This document shows, in pieces, positions 19,116-26,995 of a stretch of 64,000 nucleotides of DNA. The notes under the pieces were generated by a model that was not told where the DNA came from, ran no database searches, and saw only the letters and a program-made list of their open reading frames with translations. The stretch spans positions 2,463,501 to 2,527,500 of the forward strand of contig CP155577.1 of assembly GCA_001306305.2 (NCBI GenBank). The letters run 5' to 3'. How positions within the stretch are numbered: position 1 is the stretch's first letter; the number at the start of each line of letters is the position of its first letter. The DNA comes from Citromicrobium bathyomarinum (GTDB lineage: Bacteria; Pseudomonadota; Alphaproteobacteria; Sphingomonadales; Sphingomonadaceae). The translations under genes were made by a program, and so were the position numbers.

Positions 19116-19467
19116 ACTGAACCTCCCGATGCGCCAGCTGGGCCCGAAACTCCTCGCCGTAGCGTTGCTCGTTGCCGCGCTCCTGTGGTGTGCGTGGATC
19201 ACGCAGCAGGTCACTGCCGCGCCCAAGCAGCGGATCGTCACGGTCCGGCTTGCCGAGACCATCGGCACCTTCGTCGAGGAAGCCGCGCGCGCCGATGCCG
19301 ATCCGGCGGTCGTCCAGGCGGCTAGCCTTGCCTACCTAAAGGCCGCCGAAAGCGCTGTTGCCGACATGGGCCGCGATGGCCGCGTGGTGCTCGTCGCCGA
19401 AGCCGTGCTCGCCGGGGCAGCCGAAGACGCGACTCTCAGCGGTCCGCGCCGCCCTGCCCAAACGTGA
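19108..19467 (+). CDS. trbI: TrbI-family transfer protein with replaced C-terminus
   Basis: From the ATG at 19108 the product has 119 residues: a short cytoplasmic N-terminus, one membrane helix (LLAVALLVAALLWCAWI) and a periplasmic part with VRLAETIGTFVEEAA, as in F-type TrbI. The last residues, after AGAAEDAT, are out of character and are read from sequence that in another frame encodes a different protein. The native C-terminus has therefore probably been cut off by a deletion. In F, TrbI influences pilus retraction. Here it is the last tra gene left. Confidence 0.7.
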   Translation: MARLNLPMRQLGPKLLAVALLVAALLWCAWITQQVTAAPKQRIVTVRLAETIGTFVEEAARADADPAVVQAASLAYLKAAESAVADMGRDGRVVLVAEAVLAGAAEDATLSGPRRPAQT

Positions 19468-19702
19468 AGGCTTGACCCCGACCCAACTCCGTCGGCTGCG
19501 CGAAGCGTTTGCCGAGACCGCCGAGCCTGCCCGGCAGGCACGGATCGAATTGCTGGCCCATGAGCGCAGCCTCGCTGCCATGGTCGAGCGCGCCTATGGC
19601 CTGACCGACGAGGAAGTTGCTCTCATGTGGCGCACGGCCCCGCCCCGCATGCCGCTGGCCCCTCCACCCGGGTTAGATCTAAGCGATGACACTGGTGACT
19701 GA
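19436..19702 (+). pseudogene. 3' remnant of a DNA adenine methyltransferase gene
   Basis: A frame different from trbI and ending at 19702 encodes REGLTPTQLRRLREAF, RIELLAHERSLAAMVERAYG and LTDEEVALMWRTAPPRMP. This resembles the extreme C-terminus of the large Eco57I-like N6-adenine DNA methylases found in sphingomonad mobile elements, recalled from memory rather than searched. The catalytic NPPY region is absent. The junction with trbI is near 19,436. The remnant marks a deletion that removed the rest of the tra operon and most of the methylase. Confidence 0.55.
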
Positions 19703-19791
19703 ACTACTCTAGGTTTTTGCTGTCACTGCTAAAGTCCGCAACCGGCGCACTTCCTGACCTTTCCGCAACCGAACTCCATTGGCTGACTGTG

Positions 19792-19813
19792 GGCCGGAAG
19801 CAGAATGGCGGCT
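19792..19813 (+). repeat. 22-base repeat, left copy, flanking the DUF4145 gene
   Basis: The segment begins GGCCGGAAGC and matches the one at 20660-20681 in 19 of 22 positions, in the same orientation. The two copies lie on either side of the DUF4145 gene. A related short piece (GGAACGGCAGCTTTCAGG) stands near 28,744. These look like chromosomal intergenic repeats caught inside the island. Confidence 0.6.
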
Positions 19814-19905
19814 CTAGAGCGGCCAAACCCAAAAAGCGGACTTAGGATGCGCCGACTTACACGCACACTGTTGGAAAAGTTCGTCAGTGCTCGCTATCGG
19901 GCTCT

Positions 19906-20649
19906 ATGGCCACGACACCAACAGCAACAAACGCAACGAAGAAGGGGCACTGTCCCACCTGCGATGGCGAGCGCACCTGCGAAATCCACGGCTCGATCTA
20001 CAAGGCTTGGGACTGGGAGGACAAGCAATATGGCCATTCGGTCAACGGCGGTGTCGACCACTCTCTGCTCGAATGTCAAGGGTGCGAGACGGTCTTCTAC
20101 GAAACTTCCAGCTGGAACAGCGAAGACACCGATCACTACTACGATGCGGCGGGGCAGGAGCAGTATGAGCATCCGAGGGAGATACAAACTTATCCGAAGC
20201 CAGAGGCCAAGACGAAGCCGGTATGGTTCGACGCCATGCAAAAGGCTGACCCCCAGCTGCGCAATATCCTGAGCCAGATGTACGTAGCGCACGACAACCA
20301 GGCACACATCCTCACGGCGATAGGACTCAGAACGGCACTGGACCGTGCAACCGAAGTCATCGGCATCGACCCGGCCAAGACATTTGATGAGAAACTGAAC
20401 GAGCTGCGCAACGGAGGGTGGATCGGGCAAACTGAGCGGGACATCCTCGGCGTTGTTACGGATGCGGGTAATGCGGCTGCGCATCGCGGCTGGGAGCCCG
20501 ACAGTCAGGAGGTTTCCGAACTGCTCTCATCGCTAGAGGTGTTCCTCCATCGCGCTTTTATCGTCGGCCAGAAGGCATTAGGCATCAAGAAAAGTATTCC
20601 CGCAAAACCCGAGCGGCTGCTCGCCGTTGGGAAGAAGACTACTCCCTGA
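19906..20649 (+). CDS. DUF4145 domain protein with N-terminal zinc-ribbon-like region
   Basis: The 247-residue protein has an N-terminal part with paired cysteines (CPTC ... C, later CQGC) that looks like a zinc ribbon. A C-terminal helical DUF4145 domain follows, with ALDRATEVIG and the typical AGNAAAHRGWEP motif. DUF4145 proteins occur alone or fused to restriction and other defence proteins, and their activity is not known. The gene stands by itself between two copies of a 22-base repeat, downstream of the truncated tra region. The Met at 19906 is the first in frame. A role in phage or plasmid defence is possible but not shown. Confidence 0.75.
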   Translation: MATTPTATNATKKGHCPTCDGERTCEIHGSIYKAWDWEDKQYGHSVNGGVDHSLLECQGCETVFYETSSWNSEDTDHYYDAAGQEQYEHPREIQTYPKPEAKTKPVWFDAMQKADPQLRNILSQMYVAHDNQAHILTAIGLRTALDRATEVIGIDPAKTFDEKLNELRNGGWIGQTERDILGVVTDAGNAAAHRGWEPDSQEVSELLSSLEVFLHRAFIVGQKALGIKKSIPAKPERLLAVGKKTTP

Positions 20650-20659
20650 CCACAATTGG

Positions 20660-20681
20660 GGCCGGAAGCGGAAAGGCAGCT
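20660..20681 (+). repeat. 22-base repeat, right copy
   Basis: This is the second copy of the repeat at 19792-19813, directly after the stop of the DUF4145 gene. It has three mismatches to the first copy and the same orientation. Confidence 0.6.
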
Positions 20682-20881
20682 TTTATATCTTTGAGCGGAT
20701 TAAGCGGACAGCGACTGCTGACCGAATCGCAAGCCGGTGCATTAGAGAATGGTCTGGAGAAACCCCTCTTGGAATAGACTTTTGCCGTCGTTAAAACGCA
20801 CTTGCAGGACAGCCAACACGGAGCCGAGAGCCACAAAGTAAATCGGTTTACTATTTAGCGCGCCTTTCCTACCATCCAGTG

Positions 20882-21787
20882 ATGGCGAGAGAAACCTTTA
20901 CGATTGAGGGCGCAGGCGCAATTTCTCTTACAGCCGAGGCTGAGGGGGATGCCTACGCCATACCCGTCCTTCTTGCGCACGGCGGCGGGCAGACACGGCG
21001 CGCGTGGAGAAGGGTGGTCAGCGAGCTGGCTCAAGCCGGCTTTCGCGCAATCGCCTTCGACATGCGCGGTCACGGAGACAGCGATTGGTTGCCATGCGGA
21101 GCTTATGAAATGCGCGACTTCGCGGCGGATCTGGTCGCTGCAGCGTCGCGCCTGGACCAGAAGCCAGCGCTGGTCGGCGCTTCACTGGGCGGGCTCGCCG
21201 GACTGATTGCCGCAGGGGAGCTTGCTCCAGGTAGCTTTGCTTCACTCACATTGGTCGACATTGCCCCGCGCATGGAGCCTAGCGGTGTGATGCGCGTGGT
21301 TGGTTTCATGGAAGAGCATGTCGATAGCGGCTTCGCCTCACCAGAGGAGGCGGCCGACGTGATCGCTCGCTACATGCCGCATCGTCCCAGGCGGGGCGCG
21401 AGCGATGGTCTGAAAAACTATCTGAGGCAGAAGCCGGATGGGCGCTTCTATTGGCACTGGGACCCTGTGTTTATCCGTAATATAATGTCAGCCAGACAAG
21501 GCGACCCAGACAGCCAAGAACGTCAATCGGCAATGCTGAGCCAAGCTGCGGCGAATCTCACGCTTCCGCTTCACCTCATCCGAGGCGGCTCTAGCGATCT
21601 TGTTTCCGAAGAGGCCGTTTTGCATCTGCGACAACTCGTCCCCCATGCAGAATACACCGATATTGCCGATGCCACGCACATGGTCGTGGGCGATGCGAAC
21701 GATGCCTTTTCCGCCGCTATCGTCGATTTCCTAGGGCGCCATCACTCTCGCGATACGGCTCAGCCACAGGGGACGAGGGAGCTATGA
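20882..21787 (+). CDS. Alpha/beta hydrolase
   Basis: The protein of about 301 residues has the alpha/beta hydrolase fold: an oxyanion region LLAHGGGQTRRAWR, AFDMRGHGDSDW, the nucleophile elbow GASLGG (serine) and a late histidine in DATHMVV. Family members cleave esters, epoxides, lactones or C-C bonds, and the substrate cannot be read from the sequence. It overlaps the thioesterase gene by ATGA, so both work in one pathway. I use the ATG at 20882. A GTG lies one codon earlier. Confidence 0.88.
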   Translation: MARETFTIEGAGAISLTAEAEGDAYAIPVLLAHGGGQTRRAWRRVVSELAQAGFRAIAFDMRGHGDSDWLPCGAYEMRDFAADLVAAASRLDQKPALVGASLGGLAGLIAAGELAPGSFASLTLVDIAPRMEPSGVMRVVGFMEEHVDSGFASPEEAADVIARYMPHRPRRGASDGLKNYLRQKPDGRFYWHWDPVFIRNIMSARQGDPDSQERQSAMLSQAAANLTLPLHLIRGGSSDLVSEEAVLHLRQLVPHAEYTDIADATHMVVGDANDAFSAAIVDFLGRHHSRDTAQPQGTREL

Positions 21788-22278
21788 TCGATCGAGAGCG
21801 CTTGCAGGAAATGCTGCATATAGCGCCGTTTCACCGATGGCTTGGGCTGGAGATTGCAACATGCTCCGACCAGGGAATCGCGATCACCATGCCATGGCGC
21901 GAAGAGATCGTGTCGAACCCTATGATTGGGTCGGCGCATGGAGGGATCCTGGCTTCACTGGTCGACCTCACCGGGCTTTATACTCTGCTTGCGGCGGGCG
22001 TCGCGGCGAGAGCGACGGCCGATCTGCATGTCAATTACCACCGTTCTGCAACCTCAGGACCTCTCACTGCTCACGGACAGATCGTGAAGCTCGGGCGACA
22101 GATTTCGGTGGCGGAAACCCGGGTTCTCGAGCCCGACGGCAAGTTGGTCGCCAGCGGCAGGGGCGCCTACTTCTCGTCAACCGGATCAATTGATCAGCGC
22201 GGCGGGACTATTGATCTCGAACAGGCTCTTGCCACCCAAGGCCCAGCGACTTCTGCAGCGCAATCCACGCCAGCGTAA
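21784..22278 (+). CDS. PaaI-like hotdog-fold thioesterase
   Basis: The 164-residue protein shows the PaaI/YbgC-type hotdog pattern: FHRWLGLEI, then NPMIGSAHGGILASLVDLTG with the conserved HGG and acidic residue, then TADLHVNYHRSA. Such enzymes hydrolyse aryl- or acyl-CoA thioesters. It is coupled to the upstream hydrolase by a 4-base overlap. Its 3' end overlaps the 3' end of the convergent nodT-like gene by 71 bases, which is unusual but both frames look real. Confidence 0.88.
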   Translation: MIDRERLQEMLHIAPFHRWLGLEIATCSDQGIAITMPWREEIVSNPMIGSAHGGILASLVDLTGLYTLLAAGVAARATADLHVNYHRSATSGPLTAHGQIVKLGRQISVAETRVLEPDGKLVASGRGAYFSSTGSIDQRGGTIDLEQALATQGPATSAAQSTPA

Positions 22279-23668
22279 GGGCGCCTTTTGCCCGGACGAG
22301 GTCTGCTGAGGCCTGCTGCTGTTCTCGCAGGGCCCGGTTGAGGTCAGCCTTCGAGATCGCTCCTGCAGCAAAACGTTGGCGGTTCAGGTCCGCCGCGACG
22401 TCAGCCTGCTTCTTGATTTGCATACTGGCAGCGAGCGCAACACGCTGCTGGCCGAAGCGAGCCAAGGCACGTTCGGCGTCTTGCAGTGCCAGAAGCACCG
22501 TCTGCTGGTAATTGGCGACTGCTTCGTTGCGCGCCGCCCCGGTTTGGTCGATCGCAGCGTCTACCCTGCCGAAATCCAGAAAATTCCACTGGAGGCGCGG
22601 GATCGCGAGTGCGGAGAATTCGCCGACATCGACAACGTCGTCCAACGAGGATCCGCCGAGGCCCAGGATCCCTGTGAAGGACAATTTCGGGAACCGCGCC
22701 GCCTCGGCCACCCCGATCCGCGCCGTCGACGCGGCAAGAGACCGTTCGGCCGCCCTTATGTCAGGCCGACGCGCCACCAGGCTTGCCGGATCGCCAATCG
22801 CGACCTGCTCTGGCGGCATGGGAATGGAGCGCACAGTCGTGAGCGCTGCATCAGCTGATCCCGGCACCTGTCCGGTCAGTATAGCGAGCGCATCAGACAG
22901 GACTGCGATATCCGCTTCAGCTTCGGCAAGTTGTGACTTGAGCACCTCCAGTTCGGCATTCGCGGTGCCTACCGGGAAAAGCGGCAATGCACCGCGCTGA
23001 TAGCGTTGGTATGTCAGCGCCAGGATCTCTTCCTGCAACGAAATCTGCGCCTCAAATTGCTCTGCGCGGAATTGGGCCTCCCGCAAATTGACGTAGGTGC
23101 TGGCCACTTGGGCAGTCAACTGGACCTTAGCGTCCTCTGCATTGGCCACCGTTGCAGCAGCTTGGGCATTGCTGGCCTCAATGCGCCTGCGCGAGCCACC
23201 GGCAAACTCCAGCTCCCAGTTGGCGTTAAGGCCCACATTGTAAAAGCTGAGCGAGTCATCGGTTTCTGCGTCGGAATTGGTTTGCTCTGACGGGGGGGGC
23301 GCCCCGCCTTGAAGGTCGAGACCAGGAAGCCGGCCCTGCACGGTGGTGGCCTGTGCCCCAAGCGATGGCATTCGACCCGCACGGTCTTGCCTGATGGATG
23401 CCCGTGCCTGAGCAATGCGCGCCTGCGCTGCGGCGAGCGAGGGATTGCCGGACAGCGCAGCCTCCACCAGCCGCGTCAACTCGGGATCGCCGAGCAGCAG
23501 CCACCATCGAGCGACAACCGGATCAGATGCGCTCACATCACTGCCAGCGCGCACAAAGCGAGTGCCCGTGTCTGCTGACATAACTTCCGGGGGGCCTGCA
23601 TAATCGGGCCCTGCCGTGCATCCAGCTAGCAAGGCGATAGTGACAAGCGGAGGTAGCAAGTGGCGCAT
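22208..23668 (-). CDS. NodT-family outer membrane efflux lipoprotein
   Basis: This outer membrane factor has 486 residues from the ATG at 23668 and starts with a lipoprotein signal MRHLLPPLVTIALLAGC. The body has the two TolC-like repeats (LVEAALSGNPSLAAAQARIA and AERSLAASTARIGVAEAARF). A start 11 codons upstream would lose the signal peptide from the N-terminus. It is third in a minus-strand operon after emrA and emrB and completes a tripartite pump through both membranes. Confidence 0.92.
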   Translation of the reverse strand: MRHLLPPLVTIALLAGCTAGPDYAGPPEVMSADTGTRFVRAGSDVSASDPVVARWWLLLGDPELTRLVEAALSGNPSLAAAQARIAQARASIRQDRAGRMPSLGAQATTVQGRLPGLDLQGGAPPPSEQTNSDAETDDSLSFYNVGLNANWELEFAGGSRRRIEASNAQAAATVANAEDAKVQLTAQVASTYVNLREAQFRAEQFEAQISLQEEILALTYQRYQRGALPLFPVGTANAELEVLKSQLAEAEADIAVLSDALAILTGQVPGSADAALTTVRSIPMPPEQVAIGDPASLVARRPDIRAAERSLAASTARIGVAEAARFPKLSFTGILGLGGSSLDDVVDVGEFSALAIPRLQWNFLDFGRVDAAIDQTGAARNEAVANYQQTVLLALQDAERALARFGQQRVALAASMQIKKQADVAADLNRQRFAAGAISKADLNRALREQQQASADLVRAKGALTLAWIALQKSLGLGWQEPVRDQ

Positions 23669-23678
23669 CGTGTAGGGC

Positions 23679-25250
23679 TCAGTGCATCGAAAGGGAGACA
23701 TTTTTTGGAAGCGGCCTCAGGAAGAGGACCAGCGGAACCGTCGCGAGGGTCAGAATCCCCATAACCAGGAACACATCATTGTAGGTCATTATGAACGCCT
23801 CGCGTTGGAGGGTGCGGCTCAGGACGGCCATCGCCCCCTCCATGCCGCCGAAGTTTCGCGCCAGCCCTTCGAGATAGGCCTGTAGCGAAACGCTGTTCGC
23901 ATTCAGGGTCTCTTCCATCCGCCGGCTATGATGCCAGATCCGCTGGTCCTGGAACGATGCCAGAGCCGAAAGAGCGAAAGAGCCACCGAGATTGCGGGCC
24001 GCGTTGAAAATGCCCGAGGCATCGCCCGCGTCTTCCTTGGCCACCGACGCAACCGTTGCCTGATTCAGGAACATCATCGCAAGTATCATTCCGGCCCCGC
24101 GGATAAGCTGACTTTCAGTGAAGACTGCGCCGCCGGATTCCGCGGTCAGACTCGTGCTGACAAAGCAGCTGATCGCCATCAGCAGCATTCCGGTGCCGAC
24201 GGCAATGCGGATGTCCACCTTGCGGATCATCAGGGGCAGAACCGGCATCAGGAGAAAGGCCGGGACACCCATCCAGAAGATGACCAGTCCCGTCTGAAAA
24301 GCATTATAGTCAGAGATGATCGCGAGGAACTGGGGGATAACGTAGGTTGAACCATACATCACCATGCCCAGGGCGAGAGCCATGATCGCGACGCTGGCGA
24401 ACTGTCGATTGAACAGGAGCTGCAACTTCAAGACCGGCTTGCGTGCTTTCACTTGTCCGTAAATCAAACAGGCAAAGCCGATAATGGTCACCACCGTTAG
24501 CCAGCGAATGAGTGAGGACTCGAACCATTCTTCACGGTGCCCTTCCTCGAGTACAACAGTCAGACCGCCCAGTCCGAGGATCAGCCCGAGAATGCCAGCC
24601 CAATCGGCGTCCGTGAGATATTCCCACTTGGGCTTCTCGTGAGGCAGCCCGATAAACAGCAGGAGCAGCAGGATTGCGCAGACTGGCACATTGACGAAAA
24701 AGGCATAGTGCCAGCTCAGGTTCTCGGTCAGCCAGCCGCCGATCAATGGCCCCATCACGGGGCCAAGAACCACAGTCATGCCGAACAGGGCCATTCCGAT
24801 GGGCTGTTGGTGCGGCGGCAATCGTTTAGCCACAATAGTCATTGCGGTCGGAATGAGGACTCCGCCCATGAAGCCCTGGCCCGTTCGGCCGATGATCATG
24901 GTCGTAAGGTCGGTGGCTACACCGCATAGCACCGAAAATGCGGTGAACGCGCTGACAGCGATGATGAGGAGGGTTCGCAGACCGAACAGCCGTTCCAGCC
25001 AAGCGCTCAGCGGAATGACGACGATTTCAGCAACGAGAAATGACGTAGCAATCCAGGTGCCTTCGGCGCCTGTGGCACCGATCTCGCCCTGAATGACGGG
25101 GAGTGCGGAATTGACGATTGATATGTCCAGCGTCGCGAGCATGGCGCCGAGCGCGCCCGCGGCCACAGCGACCCAGGCAGTCACGTCTGCGTTCTTTCGG
25201 CTCCCGGCCGGCCCGATCGAAGTGTCCTGCGCTGCCAGTATCTCGGTCAT
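23679..25250 (-). CDS. emrB: DHA2-family MFS drug exporter (EmrB/QacA type)
   Basis: The 523-residue protein has about 14 predicted membrane helices. It shows the DHA2 signatures: LDISIVNSALPVIQGEIGA in helix 1, the RTGQGFMGG motif B and the GPVMGPLIGGWLTE motif C. It should export lipophilic or anionic compounds by proton antiport. It overlaps emrA by ATGA and is followed by the outer membrane factor after 10 bases, the usual EmrAB-NodT order. The divergent MarR gene is the likely regulator. Confidence 0.93.
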   Translation of the reverse strand: MTEILAAQDTSIGPAGSRKNADVTAWVAVAAGALGAMLATLDISIVNSALPVIQGEIGATGAEGTWIATSFLVAEIVVIPLSAWLERLFGLRTLLIIAVSAFTAFSVLCGVATDLTTMIIGRTGQGFMGGVLIPTAMTIVAKRLPPHQQPIGMALFGMTVVLGPVMGPLIGGWLTENLSWHYAFFVNVPVCAILLLLLFIGLPHEKPKWEYLTDADWAGILGLILGLGGLTVVLEEGHREEWFESSLIRWLTVVTIIGFACLIYGQVKARKPVLKLQLLFNRQFASVAIMALALGMVMYGSTYVIPQFLAIISDYNAFQTGLVIFWMGVPAFLLMPVLPLMIRKVDIRIAVGTGMLLMAISCFVSTSLTAESGGAVFTESQLIRGAGMILAMMFLNQATVASVAKEDAGDASGIFNAARNLGGSFALSALASFQDQRIWHHSRRMEETLNANSVSLQAYLEGLARNFGGMEGAMAVLSRTLQREAFIMTYNDVFLVMGILTLATVPLVLFLRPLPKNVSLSMH

Positions 25251-26374
25251 TGAGTCCGACTCGAGATCTCTTCCAATTCGCCGGCAGCATTCCGGGTGTC
25301 GACCGTAGCCACTACCGACATGCCGGGAACGAGCAGACGCCGCACTTCAGGGGGAGCATCGATAGCGATGCGGACGGGTATCCGTTGAACGATCTTGGTA
25401 AAGTTGCCGGTGGCATTTTCGGGGGGGAGGATGGAAAATTCCGCGCCCGTTCCCGGCGATATGCTGACCACTCGTCCCGCGATCTCAAGGCCTGGCAGGG
25501 CGTCAACTTCGAGCCTGACGCTCTGGCCGGCCCGGATGAGGCCGACCTGCGTTTCTTTGAAGTTCGCGGTCACGTAGATCGCGCTCACCGGAACCACCGT
25601 CATCAAACGTTGACCCGGTTGCACGAACTGGCCCACCCTCACCGAGAGATCGCCGACGCGGCCGGCCTTGCTGGCGCGCAGCAAGGTCGATTCAACCGTA
25701 AGGTCGGCTGTTTCCAGCTGAGCGCGGGCCGCGTCCGCCTGCGCCTGGGTCTGGCTGATCTGCTCGAACAGGGTCCCCCGGCGAGCGGTCGCGGCAGCCA
25801 CCGCCGCCTGCGCAGCGGCGAGTTCGGCCCGCGCCTGCCGCGCCTGCGCCTCATACTGGTCTAGCTTTTCCCGCGGTTCGGCTCCTGTCGCGGCAAGGGG
25901 CCGATATCGCGCCACCTGGTCGTTCGCGAGGTCCAGTGCTGCGCGCGCGGCGGCGAGTTGGGCCCGCGCCTGGCGAATGGCTGCATCCTGTTCGGCTACC
26001 TGAGAACGGATTGTGTCGGCACCGGCCAGGGTCGCAGCGATCTGCGCGCGCGCCTGTTGCGCTTGCGCCTGATAATCCCGCAAATCCAGTTGTACGAGGG
26101 CTCCGCCGCGAGCAACCTGCTCGTTCTCCCCCACGAAGACCTCTTCGACGTATCCCGCTACCTTGGAAGAGATAACGACGCTGTCGGCAGCGACATAGGC
26201 GTTATCGGTCGACTGCATGTACTGTCCGTAGGTTACGTGCCGGTAGTACCACCAGATCCCGCCAAGCAGCACGGCAAGACCAACGATGATTAGCACGATG
26301 CGCAAGCCACGCCGCGATTGCGGTTTCGTTGGGGTTGTGCCCTCCTGCTCCGGTTGGTTGGAGTTATCGGTCAT
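25247..26374 (-). CDS. emrA: EmrA/HlyD-family membrane fusion protein
   Basis: The 375-residue protein has one N-terminal membrane helix (LRIVLIIVGLAVLLGGIWWY), a biotinyl-lipoyl-like half motif (STDNAYVAADSVVISSKVAG) and a long Ala/Gln-rich coiled coil (about residues 100-210). The second lipoyl half and a beta barrel follow (LLRASKAGRVGDLSVRVGQF). It bridges the inner membrane exporter and the outer membrane factor. It is the first gene of the operon and divergent from marR. Confidence 0.93.
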   Translation of the reverse strand: MTDNSNQPEQEGTTPTKPQSRRGLRIVLIIVGLAVLLGGIWWYYRHVTYGQYMQSTDNAYVAADSVVISSKVAGYVEEVFVGENEQVARGGALVQLDLRDYQAQAQQARAQIAATLAGADTIRSQVAEQDAAIRQARAQLAAARAALDLANDQVARYRPLAATGAEPREKLDQYEAQARQARAELAAAQAAVAAATARRGTLFEQISQTQAQADAARAQLETADLTVESTLLRASKAGRVGDLSVRVGQFVQPGQRLMTVVPVSAIYVTANFKETQVGLIRAGQSVRLEVDALPGLEIAGRVVSISPGTGAEFSILPPENATGNFTKIVQRIPVRIAIDAPPEVRRLLVPGMSVVATVDTRNAAGELEEISSRTQ

Positions 26375-26499
26375 CTGACTCTTTCGGCAGCCTCAGTAAA
26401 AGGTGAACGCGTCTCGCGCCCTATGAGCCGTGAGTCAAATAGTAAAGGCATTTAGCAGTTTGCATTTGGGCATCCGAGGCTATCCGACTACACAGCGCT
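26375..26499. promoter_or_regulatory. Divergent emrA/marR promoter region
   Basis: The 125 bases between the two start codons must hold both promoters. The AT-rich core near 26,436-26,470 contains two direct AAATGC-type hexamers about 14 bases apart when read on the minus strand, a possible MarR operator. I cannot define it further by eye. Confidence 0.4.
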
Positions 26500-26991
26500 A
26501 TGGATGAAAAACCAGATACCATGTCACGGTCTCAGCGTCGGCAGAAGGTCATCACCGATAATGACCGCATTCTCTATCTTATGGACGAGATCAGTCGCGG
26601 CGCGCGCAGAGTGTACGATGCGAGGGTCGCCAGGATCGGTCTCAATCAGACACAGTGGAGGATCATCGGACAACTTCTTCGCGATCCTGCCCTTACGCAG
26701 GCTGAAATCGCCAAGAAACTGGAACTGGAATCGGCGACCATCGGCCAGGCGGTTGCAGGTCTTTGCGCACGCGGGCTGATGAAAAGGCTTCGAGCTGAGA
26801 CGGATCGGCGAGCGTGGCAGCTCATCCTCACGGAGCAGCTTGACGATCTGCTGCCCGAACTGAGAGGCTCCGCGGATAGGCTTCATGATCTGCTTTGGCG
26901 CGACATTGCCGCCGACGAGAAGCGAACGCTGCAGCAGATTCTTGAAAGGGTATCGGAAAATCTGGACCAACACCGTGCCGAGGCTGAATAA
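26500..26991 (+). CDS. MarR-family transcriptional regulator
   Basis: The 163-residue protein is a winged-helix MarR regulator: LNQTQWRIIGQLLRDPALTQ, the recognition helix region LELESATIGQAVAGLCARG and the wing RLRAETDRRAWQLILTE. MarR proteins usually repress a divergent efflux operon and release DNA on binding a phenolic or lipophilic ligand. The emrAB-nodT operon lies head to head with it. The aarF-like gene starts five bases after its stop, so the two are co-transcribed. Confidence 0.92.
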   Translation: MDEKPDTMSRSQRRQKVITDNDRILYLMDEISRGARRVYDARVARIGLNQTQWRIIGQLLRDPALTQAEIAKKLELESATIGQAVAGLCARGLMKRLRAETDRRAWQLILTEQLDDLLPELRGSADRLHDLLWRDIAADEKRTLQQILERVSENLDQHRAEAE

Positions 26992-26995
26992 AATC

